64,000 nucleotides of DNA from Hemileia vastatrix (lineage: Eukaryota > Basidiomycota > Pucciniomycetes > Pucciniales > Zaghouaniaceae). Shown here piece after piece: positions 1 to 10,328 of the stretch. The stretch spans positions 21,541,001 to 21,605,000 of the forward strand of contig JASXTE010000016.1 of NCBI GenBank assembly GCA_030280995.1, written 5' to 3'. The notes beneath the pieces are model-generated. The model was given only the letters and a program-made list of their open reading frames with translations. It was not told the origin of the DNA and ran no database searches. The number at the start of each line of letters is the position of its first letter. Within the stretch, counting starts at the first letter, position 1. The translations under genes were made by a program, and so were the position numbers.

Positions 1-98
1 CAATTATTTTCTGTATTTCTTGAAATTTTGTATTTTAATGTTAAATATTCTTTTTTTAAATAAAATTTTCAAGTCTCCTTTGAAAATTTACCAAACCC

Positions 99-505
99 CC
101 ACCCCTGCATTTTTTTGAAGTAAGGGGTGGGTATCACCAAAATTCTTTCATGTCAAGAGTCTTGAAAGTCTTATATGAAACTTTGGCGTTACTACCCCCT
201 GCATTTTACTGGTATCCCCAAAATTCTTACATGTCAAGAATTTCAAAAGTTTTATAAGAAATTTTGGTAATACTCCCCCCTGCATTTTATTGAAGTAAGG
301 GACAGGTATCACCAAAATATTTACAAGTCAAAAATTTTACATGTTACATTTGAAAATTTGGAAATACCCCCCCCTACATTTTATTGAAGTAAGGGGTGGG
401 TATCACCAAAATTTTTACAAGTCATCAATTTTGAATGTCAGATTTGAAAATTTGGCAATACCCCCCCCCCCCTGCATTTTACTGAAGTAAGTGGTGGAAG
501 TCATC
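99..505. repeat. Poly-C minisatellite, about 90-bp period
   Basis: Five imperfect copies of a block of about 90 bp: a run of C, TGCATTTTATTGAAGTAAGG, GGTATCACCAAAATTTTTACAAGTC, then a TTTGAAAATTTGG segment. The same array recurs at 2429-2830, and shorter forms are at 24890-25090 and 59845-60040. The C runs differ in length between copies (about 5 to 12). Nothing in it looks coding; it may be a subterminal repeat of the unit. Confidence 0.8.
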
Positions 506-819
506 AAAATTTAATATAATTACATAAATTATTAAATAAATATCTAATATATATCACTTTCCCTATTTTAAAGTAATGACAATTCCTCAAGCCAAAATGC
601 AGATCAAATCTAGAAACAAAAGTTTTGGACTATCCACAGGTATAGGCTAGAGGAACCCCATGAAACAAATAAATGTTATCATGATTACCTGTTATACAAC
701 ACAAGGTCATTGGCCCATTACTTTAGTTGAGGAAATTGATATATAAAAAATATTTATTAAATATTTATGAAAAAATATAAATTTTTTGATGAAAACTCTA
801 ATCCCCATACTTTTTGGAT

Positions 820-1958
820 CTAGATAAATTTTTTTAAATTGATTAACTTTACCTTGTTGATTCTTTGAATCAACTTTTGACTTATTTGAAAAGAACAACC
901 AAAATGAGTGAAATCTTGACAGGATTCCAAACCAGGAGGAGCTTTGGTTGTTTGATGATTATCCTGAGAAGAATTCCAAATAGTTTCAATGATACCATTT
1001 CCCAAAGAAAAATCAATGATGCACTTTTGGTCTGGAAAATATAAACCATGTCCTTTGATTTTAGCTGGAGATGGTATTGGTTGGCCAGTAATCGGATTGA
1101 TATATGAGAATATACCAAAAGTAAGAAAATTGGCATCATTGGTATTGGTGTGAATTTTATTGTGAAATCCAGAATGAGTGATAGTAACATTAGAAAATAA
1201 AAGATATTTGTGGCTGATATCTTCCAATTTGGACTCACACCAATTCAGTATTCCAACTTTGGTTGCAAGTTCATGATTTTTTTCAAATGCCTTATTACAG
1301 AGCTTTTTGAGTCGAAGAGCAAGAAAAGAATTAAAGGAAGGTAGAAAGTCCCATAAGCAAAAATCTTCATCTTTTTGTGCTTTAGTGATATTCTTGAGCA
1401 ATGAATATATGTCTATATAATTGAAATAAGTGAAATGATATTAAGAATGGAACAAAAATTATTAGACATACCAAGAGAATATCCTTTGACAAAACCAGGT
1501 CTCCAACCAAAACCAATCATGATACCACCCAACAAATTTGTATTCCTTATAGGTAACCAAACCAAAGCCATTAATAAAGAGTTATGATAAGATCGGATAG
1601 TTGATTAAAAGCTTCATCTTTTACACCATCGAATGAATGAACTTCCAAAATGAATTGAGGCTTAAAAGTATTGCTGATAACTACAACAACTTGATCATCT
1701 CCAAATTTGGTTAGATATTTGATATCTTTTGGTAATTTTTTCGGATACTTATTTTTTTTATCTACTTTTGTTTTATAAAAAAAAATTTTTGGGATATGAT
1801 GAAAATAACTTTCACAGAGAATTTTTTTTTCAGATATCTTTTCTTCTGATGAGACTAATTATCTTTAAATTTTTTTGATGATTTAAAAGATGATTGTATG
1901 GAATTGATTTTGAAGAAGATGAGAGAGAAGTAAAGGGTGAATCTGAAGAAGAAGACAT
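820..1958 (-). pseudogene. TET-like 2OG-Fe(II) oxygenase, decayed copy 1
   Basis: The downstream exon (820-1412) encodes about 190 residues that match in outline the TET/JBP-like 2OG-Fe(II) oxygenase domain of rust fungi: a HSGFHNKIHT iron-ligand region, LTFGIFSYINPITG, a GLYFPDQKCIIDFSLGNGI core and a distal DNHQTTKAP with the second His. A short intron at 1413-1471 (donor GTATGT, acceptor TATAG) joins it to an upstream exon with GDDQVVVVISN and EVHSFDGVKDEAF. A possible start is at 1958, opening on a Ser-rich stretch. The copy is broken: a stop follows MSSSS... near 1830, another stop (LY then TAA) lies near 1585, and the HxD iron ligand reads HTN instead of HTD. Members of this family oxidise 5-methylcytosine in other organisms; activity here is not expected. 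Family assignment rests on motif pattern only. Confidence 0.7.
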
Positions 1959-2428
1959 TTTTTTCTTCCGAAAAAAAATTTAAATGTCAATAAAATTTCA
2001 TCTCAATTTTTTTTTAAAATAAATTCTCACCTAATAATAAAAAAAGCTGTTTTTTTATTTGAAAAATAAAATTGGAAAAAAAAAAAACAAACAAACAAAA
2101 ACAAAAAATCAGTAAAAAAGTTTTCCAAAAAAATAATTTATCAAAAATAAACCTGAGATTTTATTTTTAAAAACAAAATAAAAGCAAAATCCTTTAAAAA
2201 AAAAATTAATTCAAAAAAAAAAAAAAAAATTAAAAGTGAACCTGAAGATTGGTTATTCAAAACCTTCTCACAAGATCCTGAAAAAAAAAAAAAATCAGTA
2301 AAATCAAAATCAAAATCAAAAAAAAATTTTAAATAAAAAAAAATCAGAAAAATTATTTACTAGAAAAATTAAATATAAAATTATAAACCTTTTTTGATTT
2401 GTAAATAAGAGGGACAGTCCTTAACAGA

Positions 2429-4959
2429 ACCCCCACCCCTGCATTTTTTTGAAGTAAGGGGTGGGTATCACCAAAATTCTTTCATGTCAAGAGTCTTGAA
2501 AGTCTTATATGAAACTTTGGAGTTACTACCCTCTGCATTTTACTGGTATCCCCAAAATTCTTACAAGTCAAGAATTTCAAAAGTTTTATAAGAAATTTTG
2601 GTAATACTCCCCCCTGCATTTTATTGAAGTAAGGGACGGGTATCACCAAAATATTTACAAGTCAAAAATTTTACATGTTACATTTGAAAATTTGGCAATA
2701 CCCCCCCCTACATTTTATTGAAGCAAGGGGTGGGTATCACCAAAATTTTTACAAGTCATCAATTTTGAATGTTAGATTTGAAAATTTGGCAATACCCCCC
2801 CCCCTGCATTTTATTGAATTAAGGGGTGGAAGTCATCAAAATTTAATATAATTACATAAATTATTAAATAAATATCTAATATATATCAATTTCCCTATTT
2901 TAAAGTAATGACAATTCCTCAAGCCAAAATGCAGATCAAATCTAGAAACAAAAGTTTGGGACTTTCCACAGGTATAGGCTAGAGGAACCCCATGAAACAA
3001 ATAAATGTTATCATGATTACCTGTTATACAACACAAGGTTGTTGGCCCATTACTTTAGTTGAGGAAATTGATATATAAAAAATATTTATTAAATATTTAT
3101 GAAAAAATATAAAATTTTTGATCAAAACTCTAATCCCCATACTTTTTGGATCTAGATAAAGTTTTTTTAAATTGATTAACTTTACCTTCTTTCTTTACCT
3201 TGTTGATTCTTTGAATCAACTTTTGACTTATTTGAAAAGAACAACCCAAATGAGTGAAATCTTGACAGGATTCCAAACCAGGAGGAGCTTTGGTCGTTTG
3301 ATGATTATCCTTAGAAGAATTCCAAAAAGTTTCGATGATACCATTTCCCAAAGAAAAATCAATGATGCACTTGTGGTCTGGAAAATATAAACCATTTCCT
3401 TTGATTTTAGCTGGAGATGGTATTGGTTTCCCAGTAATTGGTTTGATATATGAGAATATACCAAAAGTAAGAAAATTGGTGTCATTGGTGTCGGTGTGAA
3501 TTTTATTGTGAAATCCAGAATGAGTGATATTAACATTAGAAAATAAAAGATATTCGTGGCTGATATCTTCCCATTTGGAGTCACACCAATTTGGTATTCC
3601 AACTTTGGTTGCAAGTTCATGATTTTTTTCAAATGCCTTATTACAGAGCTTTTTGAGTCAAAGAGCAAAAAAAGAATTAAAGGAAGGTAGAGTGTCCCAT
3701 AAGCGAAAATCTTCATCTTTTTGTGCTTTAGTGATATTCTTGAGCAATGAATATATGCCTATATAATTGAAATAAGTGAAATGATATTAAGAATGGAACA
3801 AAAATTATTAGACATACCAAGAGAATATCCTTTGACAAAACCAGTTCTCCAACCAGAACCAAGCATGATACCACCCAACAAATTTGTATTCCTTATAGGT
3901 AACCAAACCAAAGCCAATTGATAAAGAGTTATGATAAGATCGGATAGTTGATTAAAAGCTTCATCTTTTACACCATCAAATGAATGAACTTCCAAAATGA
4001 ATTGAGGCTTAAAATTATTGCTGATAACTGCAACAACTCAATCATCTCCAAATTTGGTTAGATATTTGATATCTTCTGGTAATTTTTTCGGATATTGATT
4101 TTTTTTATCTACTTTAGTTTTATAAAAAAAAATGTTTGGGATATGACAAAAATAACTTTCACAGAGAATTTTTTTTTTCAGATATCTTTTCTTCTTATGA
4201 GACTGATTATCTTTAAATTTTTTTGATGATTTAGATGATGAATTTTTTTTTCTGATATCTTTTTTTCTGATGAGACTGATTATCTTTAAATTTTTTTGAT
4301 CATTTAGAAGATGATTGTATGGAAGTTAATTTCGAAGAAGATGATAGAGATGATAAAGATGAAGATGATAAAGAAGATAAAGATGAAGATGAGAGAGAAG
4401 TAAGGGGTGAATCTGAAGAAGAAGATATTTTTTTGTTCTGAAAAAAAATTAAAATGTCAATAAAATTTCAACTCAATTTTTTTTTTAAAAAAAATTCTCA
4501 CCTCATAATAAAAAAAGCTGTTTTTTTATTTGAAAAATAAAATTGGAAAAAAAAACAAAAAACAAAAAACAAAAAACAAAAATAAAAAATCAGTAAAAAC
4601 GTTTTCCAAAAAAATAATGTATCAAAAAAAAAACCTGAGGTTTTATTTTTAAAAACAAAATAAAAGCAAAATCCTTTAAAAGAAAAAAAATTAAATCAAA
4701 AAAAAAATTTCAGTAAAAATTCAATCAAAAAAAAAAAAAAAAAAAATTAAAAGTGAACCTGAAGATTGGTTATTAAAAACCTTCTCACAAGATCCTGTAA
4801 AAAAAAAAAAAAAAAAAAAAAATTCAGTAAAATCAAAATCAAAAACAAAAAACATTTTTAAATAAAAAAAAATCAGAAAAATTATTTACTAGAAAAATCA
4901 AAAATAAAATTATAAACCTTTTTTGATTTGTAAATAAGAGGGACAGTCCTTAACAGAAA
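2429..4959. repeat. TET-like repeat unit, copy 2
   Basis: Second tandem copy of the 97-2428 unit, highly similar along its whole length. It is about 200 bp longer, mainly because of a repeated segment at about 4170-4300 (two rounds of a TTTTTTTTCTGATATCTTTT-like block) and a GATGAAGATGATAAAG-type expansion at about 4335-4400. Past 4959 the sequence leaves the shared unit. Confidence 0.85.
3130..4428 (-). pseudogene. TET-like 2OG-Fe(II) oxygenase, decayed copy 2
   Basis: Same architecture as the copy at 820-1958: upstream exon (3818 upward) with LLGGIMLGSGWRTGF, intron 3759-3817 (GTATGT to TATAG), then the oxygenase core. Here the iron ligands look intact: HTD in the KIHTDTND motif, and the downstream His in DNHQTT. 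The frame is broken because the Arg codon CGA seen in the other copies at LALRLKK is TGA here (near 3657), and the start ATG of copy 1 has become ATA (4426-4428). The C-terminus (KVKKEGKVNQFKK...KKYGD) is at 3130-3351. A pseudogene by these lesions, although most of the domain is well preserved. Confidence 0.7.
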
Positions 4960-5039
4960 GAAATTTTTTTTTCTATAATACTGCCAAAAAAATTAAAAAA
5001 TTAATCAAATTTACAAAAAAAATTTTGTTAGTATATTTA

Positions 5040-5750
5040 TTTGAAAGTAGGTTACCCCTCTTTATCTCCGATAAATGTCCCCTTTTCTCCTCCTTTATTT
5101 ATTTGAAATCCCCTTACAAATCCCTCCCTACTTGCCTCAAAAGTCCCCTCAAATCCTCTCCTTGCCTGCCTCAAAAACCCCCTGAAACCCCCTGCTTAAT
5201 TGTCTCAAAACCCCCCAAATTCCCCCCCCTTAGTTACCTTAAAACCCCCCCAAACCCCCCCCCTTTACCCTTCTTTATATGTCCCAACCCCCTCCCCTAT
5301 CCCCCCCCTCTTTAGCTGCCTCAAACCCCCCCATTCCCCTCTCTTTAGCCGCCTCAAACCCCCCCTTCCTCCCACCCACTCCCTTACCTCCTCTTCTACC
5401 CCCCCCCCCCCTCCTTGTTAACAAACAATCGGTAACAATTGTTCGTTAAGAAAAAGGGGGGTAGAGGAGGAGGTAAGGGAATGGGTGGGGGGTAAAGCGA
5501 GTAGAATGGGGGGAAGGGGGGGTTTGAGGCGGCTAAAGAGAGGGGAAGGGGGGTTTGAGGTGGCTAAAGAGAGGGGAAGGGGGGAGTGTTGAAGCCCCTA
5601 AAAAGAGGGGAAGGGGGGTGATGAGGGACCTAAAGAGGGGGGAAAGGGGGATTTGAGGAAGCTAAAAAGGGGGTAAAAAGGGGGTATTGAGACAGGTAAA
5701 GAGAGGGAAAAAGGGGGGCCTTGAGGATGATAAAGAGAGGTGAAGGAGAG
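5040..5750. repeat. Giant C-rich/G-rich inverted repeat
   Basis: The left arm (about 5040-5415) is almost pure pyrimidine and the right arm (about 5451-5750) almost pure purine. The inner parts pair as inverted repeats: GCCTCAAACCCCCC and CCTCTCTTTAGC blocks on the left mirror GGTTTGAGGCGGC and GCTAAAGAGAGG blocks on the right. Both arms are built from imperfect tandem units of about 33 bp. The spacer 5416-5450 contains GTTAAC and AACAATTGTT palindromes. Proline-rich reading frames across the left arm are a composition artefact. No gene is seen here. Confidence 0.8.
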
Positions 5751-5865
5751 AAAAAAAAATTAGTTTAACCTAGAACAAAAATAAATGAAGCACTTACAAA
5801 AAAAAGCAAAAAAAAAAAAATCATGATTAGCAAATAAAAAACCAAAAAAAAAGAAAAAAAAAAGA

Positions 5866-6125
5866 CTTACCTGGTGAGTTGAGTTGAGAAAATAAATGCA
5901 ACAAAAATATTTGAGTGATGTTTGAGGAGAGGATGAAAAGGATATGAGTGATGAATGAAAAAAAAAATCACTGACAAAATATGCAATTTAATGTTGAGCT
6001 GGTGAAAGAAAACCAATGAGCCATCCAAAAAAAAGATATTCACCATAAATTCAAAAAAAAATGAATATGCAACAAACCAAAATACAAAACCAAGTGAATA
6101 AAGTTCACAAAGAGGAAATTTGGAA
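5866..6125. repeat. Harbinger-associated repeat segment
   Basis: About 260 bp that recur at 61915-62185 inside Harbinger element C with high similarity. On the minus strand both copies end in a strong 5' splice-site consensus (CCAG then GTAAGT, + strand GACTTACCTGG at about 5871). The same donor segment is embedded in the 123-bp tandem repeat at 25411-25889. The 50-97 residue hydrophobic frames across it on the minus strand are not conserved in frame and are not called as genes. Confidence 0.6.
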
Positions 6126-6249
6126 AGTATGAAAACATAAAAATTAAAAATTAAAAGCATTGCAAAGTGAAATGTTGGAGAGTAATTGGCATTATAATGG
6201 AGCGTATGCCGGTTGATTGAATGATTTGTGAATCAAGGGAAGGGAAGTG

Positions 6250-7413
6250 CTAGTGTGGTTCAGGATCCTCTTCTTCATAAAGATCATTCCACTCATCCTT
6301 TAAATCAGCTAGAATATTGTGGAGTATTAAGCAAGTCAAGATCCAATGATTTGCAGTTTTGATCTCCAATTTGTTTTGAAATTGGATTCTGAGCTCCTGA
6401 AGACTAGAAAATTGTCCCTTTAAGATACCTATAGCATGTTCAATTTGTACTCTTGATTGTGCAAGGTGATAATTAAAGGCAGTTTTGGGGTCATTTTCTG
6501 AAGTTGCACCACGGAAAGCAGGTATAATGTACTTTCCACTTGCATATGATGAGTCTGCAAGGAGGTACTGAGATTCATCAAAGTATGAGTCAGGGGATTG
6601 AGAAATCCCCATTCTTTGGAAGATGGAAGAGTCATGACATGATCCAGAGCAGCCACTGTGAAAAGCAATAAATTTTTTATTGACATCGCATACAAGTTGA
6701 ACGGCAATAGAGTATCTAGAAAGAAGATAAAAAGTTAGATTGTGAAAGATGAGAACTTGGAGAAGATTTTGAAGAAACCTTTTTTTGCGATCAAAATAAT
6801 GGTTGCCATCATGAGCAGGCTTTTGACTCAAAGGGATGGTTGTGCCATCAACAAAACCTATACAGCCACAGAAACCTTCAGCTTGCATTACTTGAGAGGA
6901 TTCAAGTTGCTGTTCTGGAGTTGGCCAAGCAAGAGTTTGAGACTTGAGGGAAAGGATAGCAATCATACAGCGCTTGGTGTATAATATCACGGTACCATAT
7001 CCTATGTTAAAGAGATTATCCAAACGTCTTACGGCAGCACCATTTCCATTTGAGCCAAAGCGACATAGAGCAACAGCAAGTTGGATGGAAGGATTACGCT
7101 GTTTGTTATGAGAATTGTTATGGAAGATAGGATGTTCAGAAATGAGTTGATAAAGTTTGAAGAAAGAATCGGGAGAAGGTCTAAATAGTTGAGTGAAGTT
7201 TAGTTGAGGAATGTTGAGAATGGAGGCCAGATCATATCGGGGATCATGATAAAGATTTGGCCCCTTGGTGATGATGTAACGCTTTTTGGAAAGAAAACAC
7301 AGATAAGCTAAAGCATCTTCCAAATCAGAGTCAGGTTTATATTAAAGAACTAAAAGAAAAGTAATAGCATTCATTGTTGAGTGAAGTAGCTTCCTAGTAG
7401 AGAGGTGTTTCAT
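6250..7413 (-). pseudogene. PIF/Harbinger transposase, nearly complete (element A)
   Basis: A DDE_Tnp_4/HARBI1-type transposase that cuts and pastes its own element. Counting from codon 7321-7323, the proposed catalytic triad is Asp159 in GFVDGT, Asp257 in LLADSSY and Glu295 in QIEHAIGILKGQF. An internal intron at 6716-6778 (63 nt, donor GTTTCT, CTAAC branch site, acceptor TCTAG) interrupts the HYFDRKKR/YSIAVQLVCD junction; being a multiple of three, it leaves the frame open when unspliced. Comparison with the fragments at 59199 and 26034-26497 places the start at ATG 7411-7413 (MKHLSTRKLLHST...). In that reading an in-frame TAA at 7342-7344 interrupts the N-terminus, so the gene is probably dead or needs a downstream start. 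The C-terminus ends DLYEEEDPEPH. Confidence 0.85.
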
Positions 7414-7677
7414 TGTTTCCCGTGGAAGGGTTATGTGATGAGGGAAGTGGGAATTCACCGCCAAATGTGCAGTTGGGGTGTGTAGATAGAAAAAAAACTT
7501 AAGTGTTTGCCACCAAAATTAAGTGACATAGAGTGAGGAAAGACTTAAGGGTGGCATCAGCAATTATGAGTCATGTGACTTTCTTGCAAATCCATCATGG
7601 ATGTGATGAGTTTGGGATCAGGAATTAGGAATGGAAATTGGGGTATAAGAGGCGGGATAATGCATTATCATGGATTC

Positions 7678-7709
7678 CTTATCCACTAGCCCCGGGGCTA
7701 GTGGATAAG
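7678..7709. repeat. Perfect 32-bp palindrome
   Basis: CTTATCCACTAGCCCC followed immediately by its exact reverse complement, with no spacer. It lies about 265 bp upstream of the Harbinger transposase start. The same GGGGCTAGTG word occurs in the right end of Harbinger B (near 26710) and the left end of C. About 85 bp further on, GATACCCCCTA at 7783-7793 resembles the GACACCCCCT terminus of B and C, so this may be the end of element A. Confidence 0.75.
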
Positions 7710-7793
7710 AATCTTCTGCAATTAATAATGTCTGATCCCGGAAAAAAAAATTCCTGATCCCTAATTGCGGATCCCTGAACATTGATACCCCCT

Positions 7794-8325
7794 ATTGGGT
7801 ATATTTCACTTTGGAATTAGTGATAACAAGTAAAAAAATTTAAAGAGGGAGAGCACACAATCACAAAAAAATTTCTACTTATTAATTAAATCTACCACTA
7901 ATAAACTTACTTACAAGCTAATAAAAGCAGAGAACTGGACAGTTACATTCCATAATTTAAAGAGAGATAACCAAGTAAAAGGATGATTATTAGAAACTCT
8001 TCCCATATAAGCTAAATGATGGGAGAGGAAGAGAGATAACCATCAGTCTTGAAGGGGAATTTTACATTTTTTAGTAGGAGTAAGAGGGACTGAAAGGAAG
8101 ATTATTTTCTGGAGTCTTGTTACACTATGCCAAAAATGTGATATACTACCCTATAGGTATTTTTACTGGTTGGTTGGGTATATTCTAGAGGAGGTGAAAT
8201 AAGCTTAGGATAGCCTTTCCAGTTGTTGAGAAAAATATATACTTGAATATTTTTTTCCTTATGCCACATTTCATCATTTTTTTCAAAAAATGTCTCCTTT
8301 AAAAAAATTATATAATCAGTTTTTT
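7794..8325. other. Stretch without a recognised gene
   Basis: AT-rich sequence between the presumed end of Harbinger A and the LTR at 8326. A 91-residue frame on the minus strand (8120-8395) runs into the LTR and has no family features. I see no promoter, repeat or RNA gene here. Confidence 0.5.
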
Positions 8326-9127
8326 TGTCATGCGCCACGTGACACTCAAGGCAAAAGCAGCTCATTAAATCAATAATACAGAGGTCTAAATCCATACTTG
8401 AAGTGCAGAAAGCAATTCTTCATAGCAACTGTGATTTTCCTTTGTGTGTTCACTATTCAACTGCGCTAGTCTAAACTCTAAATCTAAATTAGTCAATCTC
8501 TCAATAGTGTGTCTTAGTCTTTTCCTCAATAAGCAACACACAGCGCAATAGTCCACTAAAAAGGTTTATTAAAATATCTATGGGTTATTAAAAAGGGGTA
8601 GTGAGCATGGATGGAATGGTTAGTGGAGGGTTAAAGGGTTAACGGATGTTAGTGAGGAGGGTCCAGGTGTAACAGGTGTAATTTTGGTGGTCCGTGATGT
8701 GTGGGATGAGGGATGGGCATGAGGTCAATGCGAGGAGGATTAAAAGATATAAAAGGGGTTGGATTTTGGTTTGACATTCTTTAGAATTAAATTATAAAAC
8801 GTATATATAGTTAATAGTGGTAGAAACTTCAGGTTAAATCATTATTATTGTATCTTTCCTTATTTTTTATCAGTAATCATTTCCAAATGCTAAATCTTTG
8901 GTTATTGAGTTTTCAACCCTTTGTGAGATCTTAAGAATATTAATAGTACCTTTAAATTATATTAGAATTCTTATCGAACATATCTCAAAGCAGTAGCTCT
9001 TCCTTCAAATCATCTTCAAATCACTTCCTTGAACATTTCCTCTGTGCTTTGAAGAAGTTTCTAAACTACTCTCCTCATCTCACTTCCAGGAACACCCTTG
9101 ACCTTGTGCGTAGGTCGTCCGGTGACA
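8326..9127 (+). mobile_element. LTR of element-IV family (TGTCATGCG...GGTGACA)
   Basis: Starts TGTCATGCGCCACGTGACAC and ends GTCCGGTGACA, the TG...CA of an LTR. It is clearly homologous along its length to 42493-43302 and, inverted, to 43715-44522. Flanks (left TTTTTT, right GAAAA) show no target-site duplication, and the right side is directly joined to copia pol sequence, so it is either one end of a rearranged element or a recombined solo LTR. Confidence 0.8.
8748..8755 (+). promoter_or_regulatory. TATA box of the LTR
   Basis: TATAAAAG about 420 bp into the LTR; the homologous LTR has the same octamer at 42923-42930. Position and conservation between copies fit the U3/R boundary promoter. 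Confidence 0.5.
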
Positions 9128-10160
9128 GAAAAGGTAGATGGCATTGTGGGCATAGGTATTGAAGAGGTCCCTGAAGGCTTTAATCTAAACAATTTTCAGC
9201 TAATCAACAAAATTTTAAGAGAACATAATCCTTCAGGACTAGTCACAAGGTCTCCTTTACCTCAGCAGTTGAAAATCAGATCAGCAACAGATGATGAAGA
9301 GGCAGTTGACACTACCAAGTATCTTTCTATTTTAGGTGCTCTCAGCTATGTAGCTGTGGCAACTAGGCCTGATCTTTCCTTCCCAGTAAACTTCCTTGCC
9401 AGATTCTCTTCCAAGCCAACAGCTACTCATTGAACAGCTCTCAATCACCTCTTACATTATGTACAATACACAGCCAAACTTTCTCTTCATCTTCATCCTG
9501 ACAGATCCAGCCCCTTTGAATTATTCTCTTACACTGATGCCACATGGAACAACAAGGAATTTGCCAGAGCCCAATCTGGTCATTTATTACTTCTAAATGG
9601 CTGCCCTGTTGTCTGGACATCAAGATGTCAACTAACTGTTAGTGACTCTTCTATAACAGCTGAATATGTCTCTCTTAGTAGTGGAATGAAGGATGTGATT
9701 TGGATCTCAAATTTGCTTCAAGATCTAAACCCTGATTTTCCACCTGTCAGGCTACACTGTGACAATAAAGGGGCCATCTCCAAAGCAAAAAATAATCCTG
9801 GAGAAAAGAGGACAAGACATATTAGTAGGTGTTATTATTTGGTGAATGAACAGCTCTTCCTTAAGTTAGCCCAATCTGTTTCCCTCTATTCTATGGACAG
9901 ACCAGCCCCACAGAGGTCTAAAAATCTACTCAAAATGACAATTCCACATGCCCCAATTGCATAAACCACTTTACCCATCAACTTTTCAGCTTGCTACAAG
10001 GAAGATAGTCCACCTCCTATTGCATGGAGGATTTGGTAGACTAATACTTTGTGGTGTCACAATAGATGGATTGATGAAGAAGGAAGTTCATCTCTCATCA
10101 GTCCAGAAGGTACAGATAAGCTGCAGTATCTTTACACAGTTGACTGAGTGACATTTAGGG
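9128..10160 (+). pseudogene. Ty1/copia RT end and RNase H, broken
   Basis: Starts abruptly at the LTR junction inside the reverse transcriptase (EKVDGIVGIGIEE...), continues through YLSILGALSYVAVATRPDLSF, the standard copia RT/RNase H linker, and then RNase H with YTDATWNN, SITAEYVSLSSG and LHCDNKGAI supplying the Asp-Glu-Asp ligands. A TGA at about 9432 and at least one frameshift separate the two halves. The C-terminal tail runs to about 9964 in the open frame, followed by remnant 3' sequence. Gag, protease and integrase are absent. The fragment lies about 170 bp upstream of the host kinase start. Confidence 0.85.
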
Positions 10161-10228
10161 GACAGACTGATTGTTTATTAATTTATTCATCTTATAAATA
10201 AATATCTTTTATATCATTTCCCCTTTAC

Positions 10229-10323
10229 TTTTACATTTACATTTACATTTACATTTACATTTACATTTACATTTACTTTTTCTTTTTCTTTTTCTTTTTC
10301 TTTTTCTTTTTCTTTTTCTTTTT
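10229..10323. repeat. Compound microsatellite (TTTACA)n-(CTTTTT)n
   Basis: A TTTACA/ATTTAC hexamer array to about 10276 changes directly into a CTTTTT hexamer array to 10323. It ends five bases before the kinase ATG, so the inferred 5' untranslated region is made of this pyrimidine-rich repeat. Confidence 0.95.
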
Positions 10324-10328
10324 CCTTG

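Larger units (their letters stand above)
97..2428. repeat. TET-like repeat unit, copy 1
   Basis: First of two directly adjacent units that start with the same poly-C/TGCATTTT block and end with the same text (AGTCCTTAACAGAA at 2415-2428 and again near 4946-4959). The unit holds, left to right, a poly-C minisatellite, a conserved AT-rich stretch, the minus-strand TET-like pseudogene and A-rich DNA. A third partial copy lies at 59845-60975 and a small fragment at 24890-25200, so this is a dispersed repeat and not a unique local duplication. Confidence 0.85.

Noticed and set aside
3228..3716. 162-residue minus-strand protein over the TET-like copy 2
   Set aside because: Shifted-frame shadow of the oxygenase exon; the motif-bearing frame is the other one.
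5025..5421. Pro/Leu-rich 73-96 residue proteins
   Set aside because: Composition artefact of the C-rich arm of the inverted repeat; no conserved start or motif.
5670..5690. AGGGGGTATTGAGAC as the left terminus of Harbinger A
   Set aside because: Only the first bases resemble the presumed right terminus, and it lies within the purine repeat where such words recur.
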